The notes under the pieces were generated by a model that was given only the letters and a program-made list of their open reading frames with translations, was not told the DNA's origin and ran no database searches. The position numbers and the translations under genes were made by a program. From Tipula vernalis (Eukaryota > Arthropoda > Insecta > Diptera > Tipulidae), in contig OY282558.1 of NCBI GenBank assembly GCA_958295665.1, forward strand, positions 20,893,409 through 20,957,408: DNA of 64,000 bases. The letters are read 5' to 3'. Every line of letters begins with the position of its first letter. Position 1 is the stretch's first letter. Below are positions 42,203 through 57,400 of this stretch, piece after piece.

Positions 42203-45200
42203 CGTTTAGAAATAATCAAGCAATCAAAATGAAAATTGTCACAGCAATTACAGTTCCCGAAAACTATTGATAGAGGTATCAATCATCGTAATCGGACCAT
42301 TTTAGATTTTTGCCGCCCAAAAACTTGTGGGCTATAGCACAGTTGATTTTCAATAAAATTGAATTTTCTTAGAAACGTTTAGAAATAATCGAGCAATCAA
42401 AATGAAAATTGTCACAGCAATTACAGGTCCCGAAACCTATTGATAGAGATATCAACCATCGTAATCGGACCATTTTAGATTTTTGCCGCCCAAAAACTTG
42501 TGGGCTATAGCACAGTTGATTTTCAATAAAATTGAATTTTCTAAGAAACATTTAGAAATAATCGAGCAATCAAAATGAAAATTGTCACAGCAATTACAGG
42601 TCCCGAAACCTATTGATAGAGGTATCAACCATCGTAATCGGACCATTTTAGATTTTTGTCGCCCAAAAACTTGTGGGTAATAGCACAGTTGATTTTCAAT
42701 AAAATTGAATTTTCTAAGAAACGTTTAGAAATAATCGAGCAATCAAAATGAAAATTGTCACAGCAATTACAGTTCCCGAAAACTATTGATAGAGGTATCA
42801 ATCTTCGTAATCGGACCATTTTAGATTTTTGCCGCCCAAAAATTTGTGGGCTATAGCACAGTTGATTTTCAATAAAATTGAATTTTCTAAGAAACGTTTA
42901 GAAATAATCGAGCAATCAAAATGAAAATTGTCACAGCAATTACAGGTCCCGAAACCTATTGATAGAGATATCAACCATCGTAATCGGACCATTTTAGATT
43001 TTTGCCGCCCAAAAACTTGTGGGCTATAGCACAGTTGATTTTCAATAAAATTGAATTTTCTAAGAAACGTTTAGAAATAATCGAGCAATCAAAATGAAAA
43101 TTGTCACAGCAATTACAGGTCCCGAAACCTATTGATAGAGGTATCAACCATCGTAATCGGACCATTTTAGATTTTTGCCGCCCAAAAACTTGTGGGCTAT
43201 AGCACAGTTGATTTTCAATAAAATTGAATTTTCTAAGAAACATTTAGAAATAATCGAGCAATCAAAATGAAAATTGTCACAGCAATTACAGGTCCCGAAA
43301 CCTATTGATAGAGGTATCAACCATCGTAATCGGACCATTTTAGATTTTTGTCGCCCAAAAACTTGTGGGCAATAGCACAGTTGATTTTCAATAAAATTGA
43401 ATTTTCTAAGAAACGTTTAGAAATAATCGAGCAATCAAAATGAAAATTGTCACAGCAATTACAGGTCCCGAAACCTATTGATAGAGATATCAACCATCGT
43501 AATCGGACCATTTTAGATTTTTGCCGCCCAAAAACTTGTGGGCTATAGCACAGTTGATTTTCAATAAAATTGAATTTTCTAAGAAACGTTTAGAAATAAT
43601 CGAGCAATCAAAATGAAAATTGTCACAGCAATTATAGGTCCCGAAACCTATTGATAGAGGTATCAACCATCGTAATCGGACCATTTTAAATTTTTGCCGC
43701 CCAAAAACTTGTGGGCTATAGCACAGTTAATTTTCAATCAAATTGAATTTTCTAAGAAATGTTTAGAAATAATCGAGCAATCAAAATGAAAATTGTCACA
43801 GCAATTTGCAGGTCCCGAAACCTATTGATAGAGGTATCAACCATCGTAATCGGACCATTTTAGATTTTTGCCGCCCAAAAACTTGTGGGCTATAGCACAG
43901 TTGATTTTCAATAAAATTGAATTTTCTAAGAAACGTTTAGAAATAATCGAGCAATCAAAATGAAAATTGTCACAGCAATTACAGTTCCCGAAAACTATTG
44001 ATAGAGGTATCAATCATCGTAATCGGACCATTTTAGATTTTTGCCGCCCAAAAACTTGTGGGCTATAGCACAGTTGATTTTCAATAAAATTGAATTTTCT
44101 AAGAAACGTTTAGAAATAATCGAGCAATCAAAATGAAAATTGTCACAGCAATTACAGGTCCCGAAACCTATTGATAGAGATATCAACCATCGTAATCGGA
44201 CCATTTTAGATTTTTGCCGCCCAAAAACTTGTGGGCTATAGCACAGTTGATTTTCAATAAAATTAAATTTTCTAAGAAACGTTTAGAAATAATGAAGCAA
44301 TCAAAATGAAAATTGTCACAGCAATTACAGTTCCCGAAAACTATTGATAGAGGTATCAATCATCGTAATCGGACCATTTTAGATTTTTGCCGCCCAAAAA
44401 CTTGTGGGCTATAGCACAGTTGATTTTCAATAAAATTGAATTTTCTTAGAAACGTTTAGAAATAATCGAGCAATCAAAATGAAAATTGTCACAGCAATTA
44501 CAGGTCCCGAAACCTATTGATAGAGATATCAACCATCGTAATCGGACCATTTTAGATTTTTGCCGCCCAAAAACTTGTGGGCTATAGCACAGTTGATTTT
44601 CAATAAAATTGAATTTTCTAAGAAACATTTAGAAATAATCGAGCAATCAAAATGAAAATTGTCACAGCAATTACAGGTCCCGAAACCTATTGATAGAGGT
44701 ATCAACCATCGTAATCGGACCATTTTAGATTTTTGTCGCCCAAAAACTTGTGGGTAATAGCACAGTTGATTTTCAATAAAATTGAATTTTCTAAGAAACG
44801 TTTAGAAATAATCGAGCAATCAAAATGAAAATTGTCACAGCAATTACAGTTCCCGAAAACTATTGATAGAGGTATCAATCTTCGTAATCGGACCATTTTA
44901 GATTTTTGCCGCCCAAAAATTTGTGGGCTATAGCACAGTTGATTTTCAATAAAATTGAATTTTCTAAGAAACGTTTAGAAATAATCGAGCAATCAAAATG
45001 AAAATTGTCACAGCAATTACAGGTCCCGAAACCTATTGATAGAGATATCAACCATCGTAATCGGACCATTTTAGATTTTTGCCGCCCAAAAACTTGTGGG
45101 CTATAGCACAGTTGATTTTCAATAAAATTGAATTTTCTAAGAAACGTTTAGAAATAATCGAGCAATCAAAATGAAAATTGTCACAGCAATTACAGGTCCC

Positions 45201-45566
45201 GAAACCTATTGATAGAGGTATCAACCATCGTAATCGGACCATTTTAGATTTTTGCCGCCCAAAAACTTGTGGGCTATAGCACAGTTGATTTTCAATAAAA
45301 TTGAATTTTCTAAGAAACATTTAGAAATAATCGAGCAATCAAAATGAAAATTGTCACAGCAATTACAGGTCCCGAAACCTATTGATAGAGGTATCAACCA
45401 TCGTAATCGGACCATTTTAGATTTTTGTCGCCCAAAAACTTGTGGGCAATAGCACAGTTGATTTTCAATAAAATTGAATTTTCTAAGAAACGTTTAGAAA
45501 TAATCGAGCAATCAAAATGAAAATTGTCACAGCAATTACAGGTCCCGAAACCTATTGATAGAGATA

Positions 45567-48500
45567 TCAACCATCGTAATCGGACCATTTTAGATTTTTG
45601 CCGCCCAAAAACTTGTGGGCTATAGCACAGTTGATTTTCAATAAAATTGAATTTTCTAAGAAACGTTTAGAAATAATCGAGCAATCAAAATGAAAATTGT
45701 CACAGCAATTACAGGTCCCGAAACCTATTGATAGAGGTATCAACCATCGTAATCGGACCATTTTAAATTTTTGCCGCCCAAAAACTTGTGGGCTATAGCA
45801 CAGTTAATTTTCAATCAAATTGAATTTTCTAAGAAATGTTTAGAAATAATCGAGCAATCAAAATGAAAATTGTCACAGCAATTGCAGGTCCCGAAACCTA
45901 TTGATAGAGGTATCAACCATCGTAATTGGACCATTTTAGATTTTTGCCGCCCAAAAACTTGTGGGCTATAGCACAGTTGATTTTCAATAAAATTGAATTT
46001 TCTAAGAAACGTTTAGAAATAATCGAGCAATCAAAATGAAAATTGTCACAGCAATTACAGGTCCCAAAACCTATTGATAGAGGTATCAACCATCGTAATC
46101 AGACCATTTTAAATTTTTGCCGCCCAAAAACTTGTGGGCTATAGCTCAGTTGATTTTCAATAAAATTGAATTTTCTAAGAAACATTTAGAAATAATCGAG
46201 CACTCAAAATGAAAATTGTCACAGCAATAACAGGTCCCGAAACCTATTGATAGAGGTATCAACCATCGTAATCGGACCATTTTAGATTTTTGCCGCCCAA
46301 AAACTTGTGGGCTATAGCACAGTTGATTTTCAATAAAATTGAATTTTCTAAGAAACGTTTAGAAATAATCGAGCAATCAAAATGAAAATTGTCACAGCAA
46401 TTACAGTTCCCGAAAACTATTGATAGAGGTATCAATCATCGTAATCGGACCATTTTAGATTTTTGCCGCCCAAAAACTTGTGGGCTATAGCACAGTTGAT
46501 TTTCAATAAAATTGAATTTTCTAAGAAACGTTTAGAAATAATCGAGCAATCAAAATGAAAATTGTCACAGCAATTACAGGTCCCGAAACCTATTGATAGA
46601 GATATCAACCATCGTAATCGGACCATTTTAGATTTTTGCCGCCCAAAAACTTGTGGGCTATAGCACAGTTGATTTTCAATAAAATTGAATTTTCTAAGAA
46701 ACGTTTAGAAATAATCAAGCAATCAAAATGAAAATTGTCACAGCAATTACAGTTCCCGAAAACTATTGATAGAGGTATCAATCATCGTAATCGGACCATT
46801 TTAGATTTTTGCCGCCCAAAAACTTGTGGGCTATAGCTCAGTTGATTTTCAATAAAATTGAATTTTCTAAGAAACGTTTAGAAATAATCGAGCAATCAAA
46901 ATGAAAATTGTCACAGCAATTACAGGTCCCGAAACCTATTGATAGAGGTATCAACCATCGTAATCGGACCATTTTAGATTTTTGCCGCCCAAAAACTTGT
47001 GGGCTATAGCACAGTTGATTTTCAATAAAATTGAATTTTCTAAGAAACATTTAGAAATAATCGAGCAATCAAAATGAAAATTGTCACAGCAATTACAGGT
47101 CCCGAAACCTATTGATAGAGGTATCAACCATCGTAATCGGACCATTTTAGATTTTTGTCGCCCAAAAACTTGTGGGCAATAGCACAGTTGATTTTCAATA
47201 AAATTGAATTTTCTAAGAAACGTTTAGAAATAATCGAGCAATCAAAATGAAAATTGTCACAGCAATAACAGGTCCCGAAACCTATTGATAGAGGTATCAA
47301 CCATCGTAATCGGACCATTTTAGATTTTTGCCGCCCAAAAACTTGTGGGCTATAGCTCAGTTGATTTTCAATAAAATTGAATTTTCTAAGAAACATTTAG
47401 AAATAATCGAGCACTCAAAATGAAAATTGTCACAGCAATAACAGGTCCCGAAACCTATTGATAGAGGTATCAACCATCGTAATCGGACCATTTTAGATTT
47501 TTGCCGCCCAAAAACTTGTGGGCTATAGCACAGTTGATTTTCAATAAAATTGAATTTTCTAAGAAACGTTTAGAAATAATCGAGCAATCAAAATGAAAAT
47601 TGTCACAGCAATTACAGTTCCCGAAAACTATTGATAGAGGTATCAATCATCGTAATCGGACCATTTTAGATTTTTGCCGCCCAAAAACTTGTGGGCTATA
47701 GCACAGTTGATTTTCAATAAAATTGAATTTTCTAAGAAACGTTTAGAAATAATCGAGCAATCAAAATGAAAATTGTCACAGCAATTACAGGTCCCGAAAC
47801 CTATTGATAGAGATATCAACCATCGTAATCGGACCATTTTAGATTTTTGCCGCCCAAAAACTTGTGGGCTATAGCACAGTTGATTTTCAATAAAATTGAA
47901 TTTTCTAAGAAACGTTTAGAAATAATCAAGCAATCAAAATGAAAATTGTCACAGCAATTACAGTTCCCGAAAACTATTGATAGAGGTATCAACCATCGTA
48001 ATCGGACCATTTTAGATTTTTGCCGCCCAAAAACTTGTGGGCTATAGCACAGTTGATTTTCAATAAAATTGAATTTTCTAAGAAACGTTTAGAAATAATC
48101 GAGCAATCAAAATGAAAATTGTCACAGCAATTAAAGTTCCCGAAAACTATTGATAGAGGTATCAATCATCGTAATCGGACCATTTTAGATTTTTGCCGCC
48201 CAAAAACTTGTGGGCTATAGCACAGTTGATTTTCAATAAAATTGAATTTTCTAAGAAACATTTAGAAATAATCGAGCAATCAAAATGAAAATTGTCATAG
48301 CAATTACAGGTCCCAAAACCTATTGATAGAGGTATCAACCATCGTAATCGGACCATTTTAGATTTTTGCCGCCCAAAAACTTGTGGGCTATAGCTCAGTT
48401 GATTTTCAATAAAATTGAATTTTCTAAGAAACATTTAGAAATAATCGAGCACTCAAAATGAAAATTGTCACAGCAATAACAGGTCCCGAAACCTATTGAT

Positions 48501-51450
48501 AGAGGTATCAACCATCGTAATCGGACCATTTTAGATTTTTGCCGCCCAAAAACTTGTGGGCTATAGCACAGTTGATTTTCAATAAAATTGAATTTTCTAA
48601 GAAACGTTTAGAAATAATCGAGCAATCAAAATGAAAATTGTCACAGCAATTACAGTTCCCGAAAACTATTGATAGAGGTATCAATCATCGTAATCGGACC
48701 ATTTTAGATTTTTGCCGCCCAAAAACTTGTGGGCTATAGCACAGTTGATTTTCAATAAAATTGAATTTTCTAAGAAACGTTTAGAAATAATCGAGCAATC
48801 AAAATGAAAATTGTCACAGCAATTACAGGTCCCGAAACCTATTGATAGAGATATCAACCATCGTAATCGGACCATTTTAGATTTTTGCCGCCCAAAAACT
48901 TGTGGGCTATAGCACAGTTGATTTTCAATAAAATTGAATTTTCTAAGAAACGTTTAGAAATAATCGAGCAATCAAAATGAAAATTGTCACAGCAATTACA
49001 GGTCCCGAAACCTATTGATAGAGGTATCAACCATCGTAATCGGACCATTTTAAATTTTTGCCGCCCAAAAACTTGTGGGCTATAGCACAGTTAATTTTCA
49101 ATCAAATTGAATTTTCTAAGAAATGTTTAGAAATAATCGAGCAATCAAAATGAAAATTGTCACAGCAATTGCAGGTCCCGAAACCTATTGATAGAGGTAT
49201 CAACCATCGTAATTGGACCATTTTAGATTTTTGCCGCCCAAAAACTTGTGGGCTATAGCACAGTTGATTTTGAATTAAATTGAATTTTCTAAGAAACGTT
49301 TAGAAATAATCGAGCAATCAAAATGAAAATTGTCACAGCAATTACAGGTCCCAAAACCTATTGATAGAGGTATCAACCATCGTAATCAGACCATTTTAAA
49401 TTTTTGCCGCCCAAAAACTTGTGGGCTATAGCTCAGTTGATTTTCAATAAAATTGAATTTTCTAAGAAACATTTAGAAATAATCGAGCACTCAAAATGAA
49501 AATTGTCACAGCAATAACAGGTCCCGAAACCTATTGATAGAGGTATCAACCATCGTAATCGGACCATTTTAGATTTTTGCCGCCCAAAAACTTGTGGGCT
49601 ATAGCACAGTTGATTTTCAATAAAATTGAATTTTCTAAGAAACGTTTAGAAATAATCGAGCAATCAAAATGAAAATTGTCACAGCAATTACAGTTCCCGA
49701 AAACTATTGATAGAGGTATCAATCATCGTAATCGGACCATTTTAGATTTTTGCCGCCCAAAAACTTGTGGGCTATAGCACAGTTGATTTTCAATAAAATT
49801 GAATTTTCTAAGAAACGTTTAGAAATAATCGAGCAATCAAAATGAAAATTGTCACAGCAATTACAGGTCCCGAAACCTATTGATAGAGATATCAACCATC
49901 GTAATCGGACCATTTTAGATTTTTGCCGCCCAAAAACTTGTGGGCTATAGCACAGTTGATTTTCAATAAAATTGAATTTTCTAAGAAACGTTTAGAAATA
50001 ATCAAGCAATCAAAATGAAAATTGTCACAGCAATTACAGTTCCCGAAAACTATTGATAGAGGTATCAATCATCGTAATCGGACCATTTTAGATTTTTGCC
50101 GCCCAAAAACTTGTGGGCTATAGCTCAGTTGATTTTCAATAAAATTGAATTTTCTAAGAAACGTTTAGAAATAATCGAGCAATCAAAATGAAAATTGTCA
50201 CAGCAATTACAGGTCCCGAAACCTATTGATAGAGGTATCAACCATCGTAATCGGACCATTTTAGATTTTTGCCGCCCAAAAACTTGTGGGCTATAGCACA
50301 GTTGATTTTCAATAAAATTGAATTTTCTAAGAAACATTTAGAAATAATCGAGCAATCAAAATGAAAATTGTCACAGCAATTACAGGTCCCGAAACCTATT
50401 GATAGAGGTATCAACCATCGTAATCGGACCATTTTAGATTTTTGTCGCCCAAAAACTTGTGGGCAATAGCACAGTTGATTTTCAATAAAATTGAATTTTC
50501 TAAGAAACGTTTAGAAATAATCGAGCAATCAAAATGAAAATTGTCACAGCAATAACAGGTCCCGAAACCTATTGATAGAGGTATCAACCATCGTAATCGG
50601 ACCATTTTAGATTTTTGCCGCCCAAAAACTTGTGGGCTATAGCTCAGTTGATTTTCAATAAAATTGAATTTTCTAAGAAACATTTAGAAATAATCGAGCA
50701 CTCAAAATGAAAATTGTCACAGCAATAACAGGTCCCGAAACCTATTGATAGAGGTATCAACCATCGTAATCGGACCATTTTAGATTTTTGCCGCCCAAAA
50801 ACTTGTGGGCTATAGCACAGTTGATTTTCAATAAAATTGAATTTTCTAAGAAACGTTTAGAAATAATCGAGCAATCAAAATGAAAATTGTCACAGCAATT
50901 ACAGTTCCCGAAAACTATTGATAGAGGTATCAATCATCGTAATCGGACCATTTTAGATTTTTGCCGCCCAAAAACTTGTGGGCTATAGCACAGTTGATTT
51001 TCAATAAAATTGAATTTTCTAAGAAACGTTTAGAAATAATCGAGCAATCAAAATGAAAATTGTCACAGCAATTACAGGTCCCGAAACCTATTGATAGAGA
51101 TATCAACCATCGTAATCGGACCATTTTAGATTTTTGCCGCCCAAAAACTTGTGGGCTATAGCACAGTTGATTTTCAATAAAATTGAATTTTCTAAGAAAC
51201 GTTTAGAAATAATCAAGCAATCAAAATGAAAATTGTCACAGCAATTACAGTTCCCGAAAACTATTGATAGAGGTATCAATCATCGTAATCGGACCATTTT
51301 AGATTTTTGCCGCCCAAAAACTTGTGGGCTATAGCACAGTTGATTTTCAATAAAATTGAATTTTCTAAGAAACGTTTAGAAATAATCGAGCAATCAAAAT
51401 GAAAATTGTCACAGCAATTAAAGTTCCCGAAAACTATTGATAGAGGTATC
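45567..51450. repeat. Higher-order repeat, 19 monomers (3,287 bp), about 1.8 copies
   Basis: Private variants recur at exactly 3,287 bp: CAGTTAATTTTCAATC (45,801/49,088), TTTGTCGCCC with GGGCAATAGC (about 47,155/50,442), AAACATTT with GAGCACTC, and CAATTAAAGTTCCC (48,131/51,418). Copy 1 is about 45,567-48,853 and copy 2 runs from 48,854 to about 51,450. Within it, similar monomers are also spaced 1,211 bp (7) and 1,038 bp (6), so the 19-mer seems to be built from a 12-mer plus a 7-mer. TTTTGAATTAAATTG (about 49,267) is private to copy 2. Confidence 0.92.
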
Positions 51451-54400
51451 AATCATCGTAATCGGACCATTTTAGATTTTTGCCGCCCAAAAACTTGTGG
51501 GCTATAGCACAGTTGATTTTCAATAAAATTGAATTTTCTAAGAAACGTTTAGAAATAATCAAGCAATCAAAATGAAAATTGTCACAGCAATTACAGTTCC
51601 CGAAAACTATTGATAGAGGTATCAATCATCGTAATCGGACCATTTTAGATTTTTGCCGCCCAAAAACTTGTGGGCTATAGCACAGTTGATTTTCAATAAA
51701 ATTGAATTTTCTAAGAAACGTTTAGAAATAATCGAGCCGAAACCTATTGATAGAGGTATCAACCATCGTAATCGGACCATTTTAGATTTTTGTCGCCCAA
51801 AAACTTGTGGGCTATAGCACAGTTGATTTTCAATAAAATTGAATTTTCTAAGAAACATTTAGAAATAATCGAGCACTCAAAATGAAAATTGTCTCAGCAA
51901 TAACAGGTCCCGAAACCTATTGATAGAGGTATCAACCATCGTAATCGGACCATTTTAGATTTTTGCCGCCCAAAAACTTGTGGGCTGTAGCTCAGTTGAT
52001 TTTCAATAAAATTGAATTTTCTAAGAAACGTTTAGAAATAATCGAGCAATCAAAATGAAAATTGTCACAGCAATAACAGGTCCCGAAACCTATTGATAGA
52101 GGTATCAACCATCGTAATCGGACCATTTTAGATTTTTGTCGCCCAAAAACTTGTGGGCTATAGCACAGTTGATTTTCAATAAAATTGAATTTTCTAAGAA
52201 ACATTTAGAAATAATCGAGCACTCAAAATGAAAATTGTCTCAGCAATAACAGGTCCCGAAACCTATTGATAGAGGTATCAACCATCGTAATCGGACCATT
52301 TTAGATTTTTGCCGCCCAAAAACTTGTGGGCTATAGCTCAGTTGATTTTCAATAAAATTGAATTTTCTAAGAAACATTTAGAAATAATCGAGCACTCAAA
52401 ATGAAAATTGTCTCAGCAATAACAGGTCCCGAAACCTATTGATAAAGGTATCAACCATCGTAATCGGACCATTTTAGATTTTTGTCGCCCAAAAACTTGT
52501 GGGCTATAGCACAGTTGATTTTCAATAAAATTGAATTTTCTAAGAAACATTTAGAAATATTCGAGCACTCAAAATGAAAATTGTCTCAGCAATAACAGGT
52601 CCCGAAACCTATTGATAGAGGTATCAACCATCGTAATCGGACCATTTTAGATTTTTGCCGCCCAAAAACTTGTGGGCTATAGCACAGTTGATTTTCAATA
52701 AAATTGAATTTTCTAAGAAACGTTTAGAAATAATCGAGCAATCAAAATAAAAATTGTCACAGCAATTACAGGTCCCGAAACCTATTGATAGAGATATCAA
52801 CCATCGTAATCGGACCATTTTAGATTTTTGCCGCCCAAAAACTTGTGGGCTATAGCACAGTTGATTTTCAATAAAATTGAATTTTCTAAGAAACGTTTAG
52901 AAATAATCGAGCAATCAAAATGAAAATTGTCACAGCAATTACAGGTCCCGAAACCTATTGATAGAGGTATCAACCATCGTAATTGGACCATTTTAGATTT
53001 TTGCCGCCCAAAAACTTGTGGGCTATAGCACAGTTGATTTTCAATAAAATTGAATTTTCTAAGAAACGTTTAGAAATAATCGAGCAATCAAAATGAAAAT
53101 TGTCACAGCAATAACAGGTCCCGAAACCTATTGATAGAGGTATCAACCATCGTAATCGGACCATTTTAGATTTTTGTCGCCCAAAAACTTGTGGGCTATA
53201 GCACAGTTGATTTTCCATAAAATTGAATTTTCTAAGAAACATTTAGAAATATTCGAGCACTCAAAATGAAAATTGTCTCAGCAATAACAGGTCCCGAAAC
53301 CTATTGATAGAAGTATCAACCATCGTAATCGGACCATTTTAGATTTTTGCCGCCCAAAAACTTGTGGGCTATAGCACAGTTGATTTTCAATAAAATTGAA
53401 TTTTCTAAGAAACGTTTAGAAATAATCGAGCAATCAAAATAAAAATTGTCACAGCAATTACAGGTCCCGAAACCTATTGATAGAGATATCAACCATCGTA
53501 ATCGGACCATTTTAGATTTTTGCCGCCCAAAAACTTGTGGGCTATAGCACAGTTGATTTTCAATAAAATTGAATTTTCTAAGAAACGTTTAGAAATAATC
53601 GAGCAATCAAAATGAAAATTGTCACAGCAATTACAGGTCCCGAAACCTATTGATAGAGGTATCAACCATCGTAATTGGACCATTTTAGATTTTTGCCGCC
53701 CAAAAACTTGTGGGCTATAGCACAGTTGATTTTCAATAAAATTGAATTTTCTAAGAAACGTTTAGAAATAATCGAGCAATCAAAATGAAAATTGTCACAG
53801 CAATAACAGGTCCCGAAACCTATTGATAGAGGTATCAACCATCGTAATCGGACCATTTTAGATTTTTGCCGCCCAAAAACTTGTGGGCTATAGCTCAGTT
53901 GATTTTCAATAAAATTGAATTTTCTAAGAAACATTTAGAAATAATCGAGCACTCAAAATGAAAATTGTCACAGCAATAACAGGTCCCGAAACCTATTGAT
54001 AGAGGTATCAACCATCGTAATCGGACCATTTTAGATTTTTGCCGCCCAAAAACTTGTGGGCTATAGCACAGTTGATTTTCAATAAAATTGAATTTTCTAA
54101 GAAACGTTTAGAAATAATCGAGCAATCAAAATGAAAATTGTCACAGCAATTACAGTTCCCGAAAACTATTGATAGAGGTATCAATCATCGTAATCGGACC
54201 ATTTTAGATTTTTGCCGCCCAAAAACTTGTGGGCTATAGCACAGTTGATTTTCAATAAAATTGAATTTTCTAAGAAACGTTTAGAAATAATCAAGCAATC
54301 AAAATGAAAATTGTCACAGCAATTACAGTTCCCGAAAACTATTGATAGAGGTATCAATCATCGTAATCGGACCATTTTAGATTTTTGCCGCCCAAAAACT

Positions 54401-57400
54401 TGTGGGCTATAGCACAGTTGATTTTCAATAAAATTGAATTTTCTAAGAAACGTTTAGAAATAATCGAGCCGAAACCTATTGATAGAGGTATCAACCATCG
54501 TAATCGGACCATTTTAGATTTTTGTCGCCCAAAAACTTGTGGGCTATAGCACAGTTGATTTTCAATAAAATTGAATTTTCTAAGAAACATTTAGAAATAA
54601 TCGAGCACTCAAAATGAAAATTGTCTCAGCAATAACAGGTCCCGAAACCTATTGATAGAGGTATCAACCATCGTAATCGGACCATTTTAGATTTTTGCCG
54701 CCCAAAAACTTGTGGGCTGTAGCTCAGTTGATTTTCAATAAAATTGAATTTTCTAAGAAACGTTTAGAAATAATCGAGCAATCAAAATGAAAATTGTCAC
54801 AGCAATAACAGGTCCCGAAACCTATTGATAGAGGTATCAACCATCGTAATCGGACCATTTTAGATTTTTGTCGCCCAAAAACTTGTGGGCTATAGCACAG
54901 TTGATTTTCAATAAAATTGAATTTTCTAAGAAACATTTAGAAATAATCGAGCACTCAAAATGAAAATTGTCTCAGCAATAACAGGTCCCGAAACCTATTG
55001 ATAGAGGTATCAACCATCGTAATCGGACCATTTTAGATTTTTGCCGCCCAAAAACTTGTGGGCTATAGCTCAGTTGATTTTCAATAAAATTGAATTTTCT
55101 AAGAAACATTTAGAAATAATCGAGCACTCAAAATGAAAATTGTCTCAGCAATAACAGGTCCCGAAACCTATTGATAAAGGTATCAACCATCGTAATCGGA
55201 CCATTTTAGATTTTTGTCGCCCAAAAACTTGTGGGCTATAGCACAGTTGATTTTCCATAAAATTGAATTTTCTAAGAAACATTTAGAAATATTCGAGCAC
55301 TCAAAATGAAAATTGTCTCAGCAATAACAGGTCCCGAAACCTATTGATAGAGGTATCAACCATCGTAATCGGACCATTTTAGATTTTTGCCGCCCAAAAA
55401 CTTGTGGGCTATAGCACAGTTGATTTTCAATAAAATTGAATTTTCTAAGAAACGTTTAGAAATAATCGAGCAATCAAAATAAAAATTGTCACAGCAATTA
55501 CAGGTCCCGAAACCTATTGATAGAGATATCAACCATCGTAATCGGACCATTTTAGATTTTTGCCGCCCAAAAACTTGTGGGCTATAGCACAGTTGATTTT
55601 CAATAAAATTGAATTTTCTAAGAAACGTTTAGAAATAATCGAGCAATCAAAATGAAAATTGTCACAGCAATTACAGGTCCCGAAACCTATTGATAGAGGT
55701 ATCAACCATCGTAATTGGACCATTTTAGATTTTTGCCGCCCAAAAACTTGTGGGCTATAGCACAGTTGATTTTCAATAAAATTGAATTTTCTAAGAAACG
55801 TTTAGAAATAATCGAGCAATCAAAATGAAAATTGTCACAGCAATAACAGGTCCCGAAACCTATTGATAGAGGTATCAACCATCGTAATCGGACCATTTTA
55901 GATTTTTGCCGCCCAAAAACTTGTGGGCTATAGCTCAGTTGATTTTCAATAAAATTGAATTTTCTAAGAAACATTTAGAAATAATCGAGCACTCAAAATG
56001 AAAATTGTCACAGCAATAACAGGTCCCGAAACCTATTGATAGAGGTATCAACCATCGTAATCGGACCATTTTAGATTTTTGCCGCCCAAAAACTTGTGGG
56101 CTATAGCACAGTTGATTTTCAATAAAATTGAATTTTCTAAGAAACGTTTAGAAATAATCGAGCAATCAAAATGAAAATTGTCACAGCAATTACAGTTCCC
56201 GAAAACTATTGATAGAGGTATCAATCATCGTAATCGGACCATTTTAGATTTTTGCCGCCCAAAAACTTGTGGGCTATAGCACAGTTGATTTTCAATAAAA
56301 TTGAATTTTCTAAGAAACGTTTAGAAATAATCAAGCAATCAAAATGAAAATTGTCACAGCAATTACAGTTCCCGAAAACTATTGATAGAGGTATCAATCA
56401 TCGTAATCGGACCATTTTAGATTTTTGCCGCCCAAAAACTTGTGGGCTATAGCACAGTTGATTTTCAATAAAATTGAATTTTCTAAGAAACGTTTAGAAA
56501 TAATCGAGCCGAAACCTATTGATAGAGGTATCAACCATCGTAATCGGACCATTTTAGATTTTTGTCGCCCAAAAACTTGTGGGCTATAGCACAGTTGATT
56601 TTCAATAAAATTGAATTTTCTAAGAAACATTTAGAAATAATCGAGCACTCAAAATGAAAATTGTCTCAGCAATAACAGGTCCCGAAACCTATTGATAGAG
56701 GTATCAACCATCGTAATCGGACCATTTTAGATTTTTGCCGCCCAAAAACTTGTGGGCTATAGCTCAGTTGATTTTCAATAAAATTGAATTTTCTAAGAAA
56801 CATTTAGAAATAATCGAGCACTCAAAATGAAAATTGTCTCAGCAATAACAGGTCCCGAAACCTATTGATAAAGGTATCAACCATCGTAATCGGACCATTT
56901 TAGATTTTTGTCGCCCAAAAACTTGTGGGCTATAGCACAGTTGATTTTCCATAAAATTGAATTTTCTAAGAAACATTTAGAAATATTCGAGCACTCAAAA
57001 TGAAAATTGTCTCAGCAATAACAGGTCCCGAAACCTATTGATAGAGGTATCAACCATCGTAATCGGACCATTTTAGATTTTTGCCGCCCAAAAACTTGTG
57101 GGCTATAGCACAGTTGATTTTCAATAAAATTGAATTTTCTAAGAAACGTTTAGAAATAATCGAGCAATCAAAATAAAAATTGTCACAGCAATTACAGGTC
57201 CCGAAACCTATTGATAGAGATATCAACCATCGTAATCGGACCATTTTAGATTTTTGCCGCCCAAAAACTTGTGGGCTATAGCACAGTTGATTTTCAATAA
57301 AATTGAATTTTCTAAGAAACGTTTAGAAATAATCGAGCAATCAAAATGAAAATTGTCACAGCAATTACAGGTCCCGAAACCTATTGATAGAGATATCAAC

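Larger units (their letters stand above)
39400..45850. repeat. Higher-order repeat, 12 monomers (about 2,077 bp), about three copies
   Basis: The private variant CAGTTAATTTTCAATCAAAT occurs at 39,571, 41,641, 43,724 and 45,801. The spacings of 2,070, 2,083 and 2,077 are 12 monomers adjusted by known indels: minus 6 near 41,134, plus 6 near 42,190, and plus 1 in CAATTTGCAGG near 41,720 and 43,804. The copies starting at 41,641 and 43,724 match almost throughout (TTTGTCGCCC, GGGTAATAGC, CAATCTTCG, CAAAAATTTGTGG all at 2,077). The stretch after 39,571 instead resembles the stretch after 45,801 and 49,088. Confidence 0.92.
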
